Shown: in pieces, positions 16,121 through 24,832 of the stretch
Position numbering within the stretch: position 1 is the stretch's first letter
How the letters are laid out: the number at the start of each line of letters is the position of its first letter
Assembly: GCF_000018605.1 (NCBI RefSeq)
Contig: NC_010003.1
Coordinates: forward strand, 1,340,501 to 1,404,500
Length of the DNA stretch: 64,000 bases
Direction of reading: 5' to 3'
DNA from: Petrotoga mobilis SJ95
Lineage (GTDB): Bacteria; Thermotogota; Thermotogae; Petrotogales; Petrotogaceae
Position numbers and translations under genes: made by a program
The notes under the pieces: generated by a model
Seen by the model: the letters and a program-made list of their open reading frames with translations, nothing else
The model's database searches: none
Told to the model about the DNA's origin: nothing

Positions 16121-17512
16121 TTTAGAAATAGCAAAAAATAATGGTTAATCTGAGGTAAAAAAGATTAAATAAAGGGAAAGAAGAACTAAAATATTGAATT
16201 TCAAGGAAAAATGTTCTTTGAAAAAGTCAAAAAACTTAAAGAAAGATAAAAAGATACAAGTAAGTACTCATTTTGAAGAAAAAACAGAAATAAAAAGACT
16301 TCAGTTAGTCAGTAACTGGTTGTTGGAAAGTATTGATTATAACTAAGATAACGAATCAGCAAACAGCAGTCTCATACATCAAAGTCTTAGGAGAAGCTAA
16401 TAAATCATCTCTACCCATACTATGAGCCAAGAAAGCTGAAGCAATAAGATAAAGGTTAGAAAGGTTACATTCAACTTCAACTGCATTTTTACATCTCAAA
16501 GAAGTAGAATTAGTCATATCAGCCAACTTAGAAAAGATAGACTCAATAAGGGTACGCTTTTTGTAAACCTTTTTGAAAGAAGAAGAATCTCTGTTGAGAA
16601 AACGACGGAAATCATCTTTAGAAAAGTTTCTATAGGCATAACAATTATTTTTGTTTAAAGGACAATTGGAAGGATCATCACAAACGTATTTATTTCTAAG
16701 GATATTCCTTTTAGTCTCACGATAGTGAGAATGAAGAGAAAGAGGGTTACCACAATCACCCACTAAAGGTTTTTTAGATGAAGTTCTAAGAGGAATAAAA
16801 GCGGTAGACTCACTCTTCAAATGAACAAAATCGTAAAGGTCAGAAGAATCGTAAGCGGCATCAGCCAAGAAATTAAACCCACGAAGATTCAAAAGTTCTT
16901 TAGCTTTATTCAATAAAGGGAAAGCATAATTCTTATCGTGGTGGCTAGCAGGAGAAACAACGCTAAACAGTGGAACATTTAAAAAAGAAAGGGTATGAAC
17001 CTTGTAACCAAGATAAGAGATAGAGTTTTTCTGGTTACCGTGTTTATCGTAAACAGGTTTAGAATTAGAAACAGGTTTAACTCCGAAATCAGCATCAAGT
17101 GGAGAGTTATAATACTCATTACAATATTTAAACTTACCGTGGCTCTTCTTATTGTTGAAAAAGGAACGAAAAGTGTACATTTAACCTTTTGAACGAACAA
17201 AGCCTTAAGTAAAGAATGACGAGAATAACCAGTTCTACCAGCATGAGGATTGTTAAATTCAGGAACAGCAGACCAATCTATTTGATTTATCAAATCGATT
17301 AAATATTTAAACTCAGAATGTTTATTAAAATAATCGGAATAAACGAAATCGAAATACAATTGATTGGATTCAGAATGAAGAGACATCTGGTTGACCTCCT
17401 TACGGGATAATAAATTTGTGGTAGAAAATACATTATAACGTAGGGAGGTAACCACTTCAAACACAAGGTATTAAAAGTTAGTTAAATTCTGTGTTTTAGA
17501 ATTTCTGAAGAC
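16117..17512 (-). mobile_element. DDE-transposase IS, copy 2 (internally deleted)
   Basis: The left end is CCCACTTTAGAAATAG and the right end is GAATTTCTGAAG near 17510. The right-end non-coding stretch (about 17387-17510) matches copy 1 almost base for base. No target duplication is evident. Confidence 0.8.
16356..17386 (-). pseudogene. DDE transposase, copy 2, with a central deletion and frame change
   Basis: The start ATG 17386 (MSLHSESNQLYFDF) follows AAGGAGGTCAACCAG. The frame runs to GRTGYSRHSLLKALFVQKVK. At about 17180 it jumps into SFFNNKKSHGKFKYCNEYYN in another frame, because the central segment (about 90 codons, by comparison with copies 1 and 3) is missing. The C-terminal part is otherwise complete. 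It contains FNFLADAAYDSSDLYDF (DDE aspartate), a Cys-rich YVCDDPSNCPLNKNNC and KKRTLIESIFSKLADM with the catalytic glutamate. It ends MGRDDLLASPKTLMYETAVC. This is the most complete C-terminus of the family in the window. Confidence 0.85.
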
Positions 17513-17544
17513 AGTAAAGAATTATAATTCAGGAGGTACAAGAG

Positions 17545-17832
17545 ATGAAAGCATTTTACTTTAAAAATAAAAGTTGTTCTGTTTGTAAAGCATTTTTTCC
17601 AAAATTTCTAGAAATTTGTTATGAATATAATATCCCTTACGAAATTGTCGAAGTTACTGAAAATCAAGAAAAATCTGCACAACTTCTCGTTTTCACAGTT
17701 CCAACGATTATTTTTCTTGATGAAGAAGGTAAAGAAGTAAAAAGATTTGCCCAATATTTTGGTACAAATGAGATAAGAAATTTTTTGGATAGATATTTTA
17801 CTATATTAGATCAAAAATCGGGTAGGAGGTAG
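17545..17832 (+). CDS. Thioredoxin-like protein, 95 aa, 3' end altered by a group II intron
   Basis: A small thioredoxin-fold protein with the redox motif CSVC (KSCSVCKAFFPKF), the cis-proline segment FTVPTIIFLDEEGKEVKRF and a C-terminal helix. The start ATG 17545 follows AGGAGGTACAAGAG. The last four residues (SGRR) and the stop codon come from the end of the adjoining intron, so the natural C-terminus has been replaced. It would act in the cytosol as a thiol-disulfide reductant. It probably once stood convergent to wrbA, whose terminator now lies beyond the other intron copy. Confidence 0.8.
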   Translation: MKAFYFKNKSCSVCKAFFPKFLEICYEYNIPYEIVEVTENQEKSAQLLVFTVPTIIFLDEEGKEVKRFAQYFGTNEIRNFLDRYFTILDQKSGRR

Positions 17833-19705
17833 ATAATTAGTTTATCTACCGTCCTCCCACACCACCGTACGTACCGTTCGGTATACGGCGGTTCAACAGA
17901 ATTGATGTTTTAGGTTATATGTTTCCAGGATCGAAGTTAATCCAATTTCCTTAAGGTGCTTATTAGTTAGTGTTCTTGAAAGTATCGGGCTGTTGGAGAT
18001 CCTCCAATGGCCTTTTCTTGTGTTTGCATATTCCCATGCTTTGTATGTGTTTAGTCCTAATTTGACTAAGTTTTTATACCTTGTTTTGATTTTCTTCCAT
18101 TCCTTCCAGATACACATCCTAATTCTCCTTCTAAGCCATCCATCAAGACTTTCCGCTGCCGATTTCATGTTTGCTATTCCATAGTAGTTTATCCATCCTG
18201 TTATTATTTGTTTTATCTTTGACAGCCTGTATGTCATGCTCCTTCCACTGCTTCTTTTCGTTTCTTCTTTTAACTTCTTTTTAAATTCTTTGATGGATTT
18301 CTCATGCACTCTGATTTCGTATTGCTCTTCTTTCCCGTAGAAGGAGAACCCTAAGTATTTGAGGTCCAAAGGCTTGACTACTTTGCTTTTCTTCCTGTTC
18401 ACTTTTAACTTTAATTTCTTCTCTATGTATTTTGTTATACTTTCCATCACCCTATATGCGGATTTCTCGCTTTTCACGTATATGTTGCAATCGTCTGCAT
18501 ACCTGCAAAACTTGTGTCCCCTTTTCGTTAGTTCTACGTCAAGTTCGTGGAGCATTATGTTGCTTAGTAATGGGGATAGCGGTCCCCCTTGCGGAGTCCC
18601 TTCTTCTGTTTCTATTACTACCCCATTTACCATTACCCCACTCTTGAGGTATTTCCTTATCAGGGATATCACTCTGCCATCTTTTACGTCTTTTGATATT
18701 ATCCTCATCAGTTTGTCATGGTTGACTGTGTCAAAGTATCGTTCTAAATCTATGTCCACTACCCACGTGTGTCCTTCGTTTAGGTATTCTTTGCTTTTCC
18801 GTATGGCTTGTTTTGCATCTCGTAATGGCCTAAATCCATAGCTGTTATCTACAAATTTCTTTTCATAAATCGGTATCAGTTCCTGGGCTATGGATTGTTG
18901 GATTACTCTGTCTATTGCTGTTGGTATGCCTAGTAGTCTTTTCCCTCCATCCGGTTTCGGTATCTCTTTCCTCCTTACCGGGTTCGGGGTGTACCTTCCT
19001 TCAAGGAGCTCTTGCCTTAATTCTTCTCCATGTTGTTTGAGATATTCAAAGAGTTCTTCTACTTCCATCCCGTCTATTCCAGGGGCTCCTTTGTTGGCCT
19101 TTACCTTCTTATATGCTTTATTCATATTATCCTTGGATAATATCTTTTCAAGCATCCCTTCACTGTATCCTTTATCATCGTTTCTTCCTCTTTCAGACGT
19201 AGAAGTTACACTAGGCGCTTCTACATTATTTTCAGGCTCTCCCTTATCTTCATGTAGGAAACCTTCTAATCGAAGTTGTATGCTTTTTCCGTGTCTCTTC
19301 GCATCTTTCAAGATTCGAAACCTCCTGTTGTTCAGTCCTTCCCCATCTTTCAATGAGTACTATGACCTCTGCTGACTTCTCAAGATTCAGCCATACATTG
19401 CTGCATGGGTTGCCTTATCAGCATGTTCTTGAGATCTCCCCAGGTAAGTGCAATAACTTTCATCCCATCTATCCGCCAGATTTACTCTGTGAAGTTCTGG
19501 ATAGCTGTTGGACTTCGTTTTGTAATGCAAACTCGTCCACTTCACTTAGCCTTGTATCTGGTTCTTGTTCATCGGACCGAGACTTTGCCTTGGGCTTCCT
19601 TCAGATTCCACCTCACGATGGACACCCTTGCCTTCGACTAGTGGTTCCCGCTACCTGGCCCACAACGGGCTTTCACCGCTTAGCTATTGCCCATGCTGGG
19701 CGCAC
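17817..19705 (-). mobile_element. Group II intron (class C type), copy 2
   Basis: It has the same length and almost the same sequence as 3303..5191, from GTGCGCCCAGCATGGGC at 19705 to CTACCTCCTACCCGAT near 17817. Its 5' end lies a few bases after a terminator hairpin (AAAGCTGTTTTTCAACAGC on the minus strand). The two copies have the same orientation, so they form 1.9-kb direct repeats 14.5 kb apart. Confidence 0.85.
17893..19155 (-). CDS. ltrA: Group II intron reverse transcriptase/maturase, copy 2 (420 aa)
   Basis: The motifs match copy 1: KANKGAPGIDG, VDIDLERYFDTVNHD, GTPQGGPLSPLL and the YADD active site in CRYADDCNIYV. The X domain (RRRIRMCIWKEWKKI) is present and there is no endonuclease domain. 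Differences from copy 1 are scattered conservative changes such as NRKKSKVVKPLDLK against NSKKSKVVRPWDLK. That suggests two functional copies that diverged recently. The start is taken at ATG 19155 (MLEKILSKDN); the frame is open up to 19353 but that part is probably intron RNA. Confidence 0.92.
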   Translation of the reverse strand: MLEKILSKDNMNKAYKKVKANKGAPGIDGMEVEELFEYLKQHGEELRQELLEGRYTPNPVRRKEIPKPDGGKRLLGIPTAIDRVIQQSIAQELIPIYEKKFVDNSYGFRPLRDAKQAIRKSKEYLNEGHTWVVDIDLERYFDTVNHDKLMRIISKDVKDGRVISLIRKYLKSGVMVNGVVIETEEGTPQGGPLSPLLSNIMLHELDVELTKRGHKFCRYADDCNIYVKSEKSAYRVMESITKYIEKKLKLKVNRKKSKVVKPLDLKYLGFSFYGKEEQYEIRVHEKSIKEFKKKLKEETKRSSGRSMTYRLSKIKQIITGWINYYGIANMKSAAESLDGWLRRRIRMCIWKEWKKIKTRYKNLVKLGLNTYKAWEYANTRKGHWRISNSPILSRTLTNKHLKEIGLTSILETYNLKHQFC

Positions 19706-19836
19706 CAAATAAAAGCTGTTGAAAAACAGCTTTTTTTAAAAGATTTTCAAAAATAAGATTTCGATTTTAAAAGGGTAAAAGGCGCTTAAAATATATAAAG
19801 AATTACTAAAAAATTTCTCTATTTTTCAATACCCTA
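19706..19836. repeat. Duplicate of the SecB-gene terminator plus the methyltransferase 3' end
   Basis: This stretch repeats 21356-21484 nearly exactly. It starts with AATAAAAGCTGTTGAAAAAC, a terminator hairpin with a T7 run, and ends in the minus-strand codons for LKNREIF and stop, which end the PglX-like gene at 21455. It is therefore the remnant of a second copy of the chaperone/methyltransferase junction, with the intron placed at its left edge. Confidence 0.8.
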
Positions 19837-19953
19837 AGAAACTAAAAAACCACTTTGCATCTATTATATGGTAAAATAGACTGTAAGGATAGGTATAATA
19901 ACGACAAAAAACGACAAGTTGTAAAAATTAATAGAATTTTAATAATAAAATGA

Positions 19954-19959
19954 TATAAT
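19954..19959 (+). promoter_or_regulatory. -10 box of the TAC operon
   Basis: TATAAT lies thirteen bases before the start codon, too close for a long leader and so giving a short or leaderless-like transcript; the -35 is unclear. Upstream, at about 19900-19917, ACGACAAAAAACGACAA is a direct repeat that could be an antitoxin operator. Confidence 0.4.
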
Positions 19960-19971
19960 GAGGTGTAGAGA

Positions 19972-20370
19972 ATGGGAGAAAGAGAAGAAAATTTGCAAGA
20001 ATTATCCCCAAAACAGCTAAAGGAGGAAATAATAAAAGCTCTTGAAAATCAACCCTTCCCAATCTTCAAACGCTCATTGAAAAACATAAACAATAGGAAC
20101 CTTCTATTAAAAATATTGGAATCAGTCTTGGAAATAAATTATGATTACACAATAGGTGAAATGAAAACAGGAAATTTAAGAGGAATCAGGGCGTACAAAT
20201 TCATACATGATAGCGTATCTTACCGGTTATCGTATTACGTAGTAAATGATGGGAAAATAATAATAACTTATATAGATATAATGAAAAGAGAAGATAGTTA
20301 TGATAATTTAAAAAAATACTTTCAATCAAGAAAATCTGTATTAAAACAAATAAATGAAAAAGGGATATAA
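19972..20370 (+). CDS. RelE/HigB-like toxin of a toxin-antitoxin-chaperone (TAC) module, 132 aa
   Basis: The C-terminal half has the RelE/HigB pattern. LLKILESVLEINYDYTIGEM leads to GNLRGIRAYKFI, the strand YRLSYYVVNDGKIIITYIDI and the ending MKREDSYDNLKKYF, which corresponds to the usual 'R.d.Y' close of RelE-fold mRNA interferases. The first 55 residues form a helical extension not usual in short RelE toxins. The start is ATG 19972 with GAGGTG nearby. Downstream are a helix-turn-helix protein and a SecB-like protein, the gene order of TAC systems such as HigB1-HigA1-Rv1957. The likely role is to cleave mRNA at the ribosome when freed. The toxin call rests on pattern and context; catalytic residues are not proven. 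Confidence 0.62.
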   Translation: MGEREENLQELSPKQLKEEIIKALENQPFPIFKRSLKNINNRNLLLKILESVLEINYDYTIGEMKTGNLRGIRAYKFIHDSVSYRLSYYVVNDGKIIITYIDIMKREDSYDNLKKYFQSRKSVLKQINEKGI

Positions 20371-20382
20371 GGAGGGAAAACA

Positions 20383-20952
20383 ATGCTTAAAATACATGAA
20401 TTATTAAATATTTTCTCTGATTTAAAGCCAAAAAATAAAGAAGTTTTGTATAATTTCTTAGCAAATCCTAAAACATATGAAGACAAAGAAGAAATTGAAG
20501 AGTTTATACAGATATTGAAAGAAATGAAAGAAGACTTGTTATATTATGATGAAGAATTTGACGACATTGAAGAAAAAGAACAAAAATTATATTTCACACA
20601 AAAAGATTTAGCAACAATGACAGGACAATCAATAAGAAATATCCAAAGAATTATCACAGAAAACAATATAAGCCCAATTAATCCTGGAAGAAAACCATTA
20701 TATTATGACCTAAAAGAATTTAATAACTATTATTTTATACAAAAAAAACTAACCCCCTCTTTGAAAAATCAAGAAATCAATACAATAAGAATATTTGGAG
20801 ATAAAAGAGAAGTAAAAGAAGAAATAGCCATGCAACGAAATTTATACCAATTTTTAGAATCGATGCCACACAGGAATCAAAGCATAACCTTATCATTGCC
20901 TAACAAAGGATGTGAAAAAGATGAAAATGAGCAATATTCAAATGCGCTATGA
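20383..20952 (+). CDS. Helix-turn-helix antitoxin-like protein of the TAC module, 189 aa
   Basis: There are three visible parts. The first is an acidic helical N-terminus (about 1-70) with an EEFDDIEEKEQK run. The second is a helix-turn-helix at about 68-115 (YFTQKDLATMTGQSIRNIQR, then NPGRKPLYYDLKEFNNYYF), resembling excisionase/MerR-like HTH_17 domains. The third is a C-terminal tail (about 125-189) with hydrophobic patches. In TAC systems the antitoxin carries a C-terminal chaperone-addiction segment bound by the SecB-like partner, and the tail is the obvious candidate. RBS AAGGAGGG precedes ATG 20383, 12 bases after the toxin stop. It overlaps the chaperone gene by 32 bases, so the two are coupled. 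It probably also represses the operon. Confidence 0.6.
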   Translation: MLKIHELLNIFSDLKPKNKEVLYNFLANPKTYEDKEEIEEFIQILKEMKEDLLYYDEEFDDIEEKEQKLYFTQKDLATMTGQSIRNIQRIITENNISPINPGRKPLYYDLKEFNNYYFIQKKLTPSLKNQEINTIRIFGDKREVKEEIAMQRNLYQFLESMPHRNQSITLSLPNKGCEKDENEQYSNAL

Positions 20953-21361
20953 CATAATTAAAAAATTAAATTATGAATTAAAAGACGAAAGTCTAAACAA
21001 CAAAAAACTAACACCAAATATAGACATTTCGGTTACACAAAATTTCCAACCAAAAGAAAAAGAATACTTTGGGACATTAGGATTAAAAATAAAATTTCAT
21101 TTGAAAGAATCAAAAAAAATAGTATTAAAATTAGAACTTGAAACAGAAGCAGGATTTTATGGCAACCCCAAAATAAAGGAAAACGAATTCAAAGAACTAG
21201 TAATAAAATCTGGAATAATGAGCTTATTGCAGATATCAAGAGCAAAAATAATATCAATATCCGCAAATTTTGGGTTTGTTCCTCCAATATATCTTCCGAT
21301 GTTGAACATTAACGAACTAGTAGAAAAAGAATTAGAAAAAGCTAAAATAACAAACCAATAA
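20921..21361 (+). CDS. SecB-like chaperone of the TAC module, 146 aa
   Basis: The family signature is in the second half: LELETEAGFYGNPKIKENEF (SecB: 'E...aGiF.i'), then GIMSLLQISRAKIISISANF and GFVPPIYLPMLNINELVE. The last part corresponds to SecB's '.gGFPPl.L.PiNF..LY' ending. The length is that of SecB. The first half has the alternating pattern expected for the SecB beta-sheet. ATG 20921 is chosen because AAAGGA ends ten bases upstream. The gene overlaps the antitoxin and ends at a strong terminator. In TAC systems this protein binds the antitoxin tail, protects it from proteolysis and so keeps the toxin off. A second copy survives only as a fragment at 3213. Confidence 0.75.
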   Translation: MKMSNIQMRYDIIKKLNYELKDESLNNKKLTPNIDISVTQNFQPKEKEYFGTLGLKIKFHLKESKKIVLKLELETEAGFYGNPKIKENEFKELVIKSGIMSLLQISRAKIISISANFGFVPPIYLPMLNINELVEKELEKAKITNQ

Positions 21362-21392
21362 AAGCTGTTGAAAAACAGCTTTTTTTAAAAGA
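21362..21392. terminator. Terminator between the TAC and methyltransferase operons
   Basis: AAAGCTGTT-GAAA-AACAGCTTTTTTT follows the chaperone stop within one base. It is repeated at 19710-19737, where the group II intron has inserted beside it. Confidence 0.85.
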
Positions 21393-21454
21393 TTTTCAAA
21401 AATAAGATTTCGATTTTAAAAGGGTTAAAGGCGCATAAGAATTATAAAGAATTA

Positions 21455-24400
21455 CTAAAAAATTTCTCTATTTTTCAATACTCCATCGTCTATATTCACC
21501 TCAAAATTCTTCGACTCTATCATCTTCATTAAATCCCTGACACTTTTGTTCTCGTTCCTTCTTTGCCGTGAGGCTGTCTTTCCTTGAACCCCCTTCGGGG
21601 CGCTTGAGGCTGTCTTCCTTATTTGCCGTGAGGCCGTTTCTTTGATCCTATTTCTCAAAAAGCTCAAGATATTGATCTTTGTTTTTTCGTTCAAGTTATG
21701 ATAATGAACTAAAAAACCACAATCTCTCTTTCCCAACTTCCAAACAATAGGCCTATCTTTATAAAACTTTTCATGAAGTTTTAGGTAATCTTTAAAGATA
21801 TAATCCCTCAAATCTTTCTTCACAATACTCTCTAATTCAGAACGCTCCTTGAATATTGAGGATAACAGTTTATTTTCTTCTTCAACTGAAAACCCAAAAG
21901 GGATAAAACCATCTTCGCAATTCAAAAGATACCTTTGGATCCCATTATCTATTCTTACAAAAGCTAATTTTGCTAAAATCTGATCTTGGTTACTCATACT
22001 GTTGTAAACGGAAATAGGACTTTGAAAACTTTCTTCTGCTTTTCTTTCCACATAGTTATCGTATGGCTCTCTTCGATGATAGTTGGTTACACCTTCATCA
22101 AAAGGAATAATGGAAATTAAAGACCTGATTTTATTATTATAAGCCTCTTTAATAAAATTTTCTATTTTGGTAAGTTGAGCTTCATTCAAACCAAATTCAT
22201 AAAGATACTGGTTTTTCAACAGTTCTTTCAATGGGGGCAAACCCTTTATACCTTTATCGGTAGAAAAAGGGAAAAAGGCCGTAGGAATCCCCACTGTTTT
22301 ATAAATCTCCTCAAAATTTCTTTCTTTCAAACTGTACAACTCCATCACCAGTATATCTATCAAACCTTCAGAAAGAAGCATATACGTATCAAGAGCGTTT
22401 TTACTCTCTATGAAACCATAAAACTTAGAAACGCCATCGATACTCTCCTCGTTGAAATGCAGTTCGTTTGGATATATCTCGGTATTCTGCTTTTTAATTG
22501 CCACGTTCAATCTAGCAAGCGTTTCTAACGCCTGAGTCTCAGAAGAACCCTCAAACAAACCTTGTGGAACGGGAAGCTTTTTCAAATCCCCAACTTCCAA
22601 ATCCACGCTTCCTGCAATAAAACTCTCCAAATAAGAAAACAAACTACTATTGAGTAAGCCCAAAAACCTAAAGATATCTTCATCTTTTGAAAAGAACAAA
22701 CTACTACCCTTACAATCGAACAAGAATCCTGAGGGGAGATATCTAAAAGTTGCCCCTTTCGAGGTTGTCATCGTGTAAGTTATACCCTTTTTAAAATAAT
22801 ACTTTCTATTTGGAAGATAGTTCCCCATTTTTGACAATAGATTATAATTCTCTTCATCGAAGGCTATAACCCACCACAAATTACCATACCATTTATTGTA
22901 AGGTCCACCTTTGGCATATGGGACCCATTTCTTTCCATCTTTAATATCCTCTCTTCTAACTTCCCAAAAGTACCTCAAAAACCTGTTGTTATTCCCGGTA
23001 GCTATCCCCTGTCGTGCATCAGCAAACTTCTCCAAAGGTTCGTTTTCAAAGGTACGTACAACGTCTGAATCCACCCAATAAATGAAAGGAAACCTCGGAA
23101 CCTTTGTAAAAACCCTCTTATCAACCTTGAAAACATACTTAGAAAGATAATTCTCTCTCTTCTTTTCCTCACTTGCCGTGAGGCTGTCTTTCCAAATAGA
23201 AAATAAAGCACGTTTCTTAGAATCTTTTCCGTTAAAAGAGGTCAAGTTTATATATTCACCCAAACTTTTCTCCTCACTTGCCGTGAGGCTGTCTTTCCTT
23301 GAACCCCCTTCGGGGCGCTTGAGGCTGTTTTCCTTATGTGCCGTGAGGCTGTTTTTACTTTTCCTCAAAACAAACATCGCTGTGTCCACTAAAGCGTTAT
23401 CAAACACCCCTCCAAGGCCAAAATGAACCAATCTCTCTATCTGAAAGTTATCTAATATGAACCTTCTTGTCTTCTCATAGCTCCCAATAAACATAAAGGT
23501 TTGAGGGGTAATCATACCAACAAATCCATCCATCTTCACCAATTCGCAACTCTTTTTAATAAAGCAGGCGTACAGATTTTTTTTAAACTCACTATAATCC
23601 TCGTTTATGTACCTCTTCAATTCAAAATCATAATCAGAGGAATCCAAATAAGGAGGGTTGGTTAAAACAACATCGTACTTCAAAGAAAGAATATCTAAAG
23701 CTTTCTTCAATGGTTCATCGTTTATACCTGACTCCTTTAAACTTAAAACATCCTCTGTTCTCATCAAGCTCCCAATCTTTTCAAACTTCTTCAAATACTC
23801 ATTCTGCCCTTCTTCATTTGTCGTGAGGCTGCCTTTCCTTGAACCCCCTTCGGGGCGCTTGAGGCTGTTCTCTTTCGGAACAGCTACTATGTTTGTTTCA
23901 ATCCTCTCATATGCTCCATCTTCTAAAGCCTTCAATCTCAACAACAAATTCGTAATTTCAACAGCGTTCTCATCGATATCTATACCGTATAAATTCTTAG
24001 TAATTATAAGTTTTGGAATCAAAGCATCATCGTAACCTTTATTTTGATACATCTCTCTCAACTTATCGTAAACCCCTATAACAAAGTTCCCACATCCACA
24101 AGCAGGGTCAATAATCTTAACATCCTCAAGGTCTACTCCCTTATCATCACCTGCCGTGAGGCTGTCTTCCTTATGTGCCGTGAGGCCGTTTCTTCCGTAA
24201 TACTTCCCCAACGTATTTTCCACCAAATAATCCACTATCCATTTTGGGGTATAAAACTGTGAAATAACACCATTTTTACCCTTTAAATCCTTACCTGCCA
24301 TGAGGCTGTCTTTGCTTGAACCTCCTTTGGGGCTCTTGAGGCTGGCTTCGTTGAAATACTCGTAAGACCAAGAAATAATTTCCTCTTTCTTCCAATCTTC

Positions 24401-24832
24401 ATCTTTCACACTCTGAAACAAATCTCTGACTTTTTCTATTGTTTGGCTAGTAATTCTGCTTTTAATATCATCGACTAAATAACAACAATCAAAATTTCTA
24501 TTCAGAAATTGCACCCCAGAAAGATAACTACCCAACAGATTCGAATCTGAACCACTCTTTCCAAAAAGTTGTAAATCTCCCTCCATATTTGCGGTGAGGC
24601 TGTCTTTCCTTGAACCCCCTTCGGGGCGTTTGAGGCTGTTTCCCTTTGCCTGTAAAACTCTTAGGACAATAAAACTCAAAAAAACATCCAACAAAACTCT
24701 CCCCTCACCTGCCGTGAGGCTGTCTTTCCTTGAACCCCTTTCGGGGCGCTTGAGGCTGTCTTCCTCATTTATGACCTCTTTTTGCAGGATGCTCTTAAGC
24801 TCCAAAGCCATTTTTTTAACGGATCTGTTCAA
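21455..24832 (-). CDS. PglX-like adenine-specific DNA methyltransferase with many inserted repeats, 1125 aa
   Basis: A class I N6-adenine methyltransferase related to BREX PglX and type IIG enzymes. Motif I is IIDPACGCGNFVIGVYDKL, a YGIDIDENAVEITNLL segment follows, and the catalytic motif is VVLTNPPYLDSSDYDF. After that come FVGMITPQTFMFIGSYEK and the PglX-type target-recognition part (KKWVPYAKGGPYNKWYGN, then LNSSLFSYLESFIAGSVDLE). No BREX partners (PglZ, BrxC, BrxL) are in the window. At least eight sites carry in-frame copies of a short repeat read as NSLKRPEGGSRKDSLTA or, in another frame, KTASRQ. These interrupt the N-terminus, linkers and C-terminus but spare the motifs. It starts at TTG 24832, after AAGGTGG and overlapping the ATPase stop (ATG 24811 is an alternative). 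It lies convergent to the TAC operon. Confidence 0.82.
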   Translation of the reverse strand: MNRSVKKMALELKSILQKEVINEEDSLKRPERGSRKDSLTAGEGRVLLDVFLSFIVLRVLQAKGNSLKRPEGGSRKDSLTANMEGDLQLFGKSGSDSNLLGSYLSGVQFLNRNFDCCYLVDDIKSRITSQTIEKVRDLFQSVKDEDWKKEEIISWSYEYFNEASLKSPKGGSSKDSLMAGKDLKGKNGVISQFYTPKWIVDYLVENTLGKYYGRNGLTAHKEDSLTAGDDKGVDLEDVKIIDPACGCGNFVIGVYDKLREMYQNKGYDDALIPKLIITKNLYGIDIDENAVEITNLLLRLKALEDGAYERIETNIVAVPKENSLKRPEGGSRKGSLTTNEEGQNEYLKKFEKIGSLMRTEDVLSLKESGINDEPLKKALDILSLKYDVVLTNPPYLDSSDYDFELKRYINEDYSEFKKNLYACFIKKSCELVKMDGFVGMITPQTFMFIGSYEKTRRFILDNFQIERLVHFGLGGVFDNALVDTAMFVLRKSKNSLTAHKENSLKRPEGGSRKDSLTASEEKSLGEYINLTSFNGKDSKKRALFSIWKDSLTASEEKKRENYLSKYVFKVDKRVFTKVPRFPFIYWVDSDVVRTFENEPLEKFADARQGIATGNNNRFLRYFWEVRREDIKDGKKWVPYAKGGPYNKWYGNLWWVIAFDEENYNLLSKMGNYLPNRKYYFKKGITYTMTTSKGATFRYLPSGFLFDCKGSSLFFSKDEDIFRFLGLLNSSLFSYLESFIAGSVDLEVGDLKKLPVPQGLFEGSSETQALETLARLNVAIKKQNTEIYPNELHFNEESIDGVSKFYGFIESKNALDTYMLLSEGLIDILVMELYSLKERNFEEIYKTVGIPTAFFPFSTDKGIKGLPPLKELLKNQYLYEFGLNEAQLTKIENFIKEAYNNKIRSLISIIPFDEGVTNYHRREPYDNYVERKAEESFQSPISVYNSMSNQDQILAKLAFVRIDNGIQRYLLNCEDGFIPFGFSVEEENKLLSSIFKERSELESIVKKDLRDYIFKDYLKLHEKFYKDRPIVWKLGKRDCGFLVHYHNLNEKTKINILSFLRNRIKETASRQIRKTASSAPKGVQGKTASRQRRNENKSVRDLMKMIESKNFEVNIDDGVLKNREIF

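Noticed and set aside
3303-19705. Composite transposon bounded by the introns
   Set aside because: Group II introns do not mobilise the DNA between them. Homologous recombination between the copies explains the flank exchange better.
21455-24832. Complete BREX system
   Set aside because: Only a PglX-like protein is present; PglZ, BrxA, BrxB, BrxC and BrxL are absent from the window.
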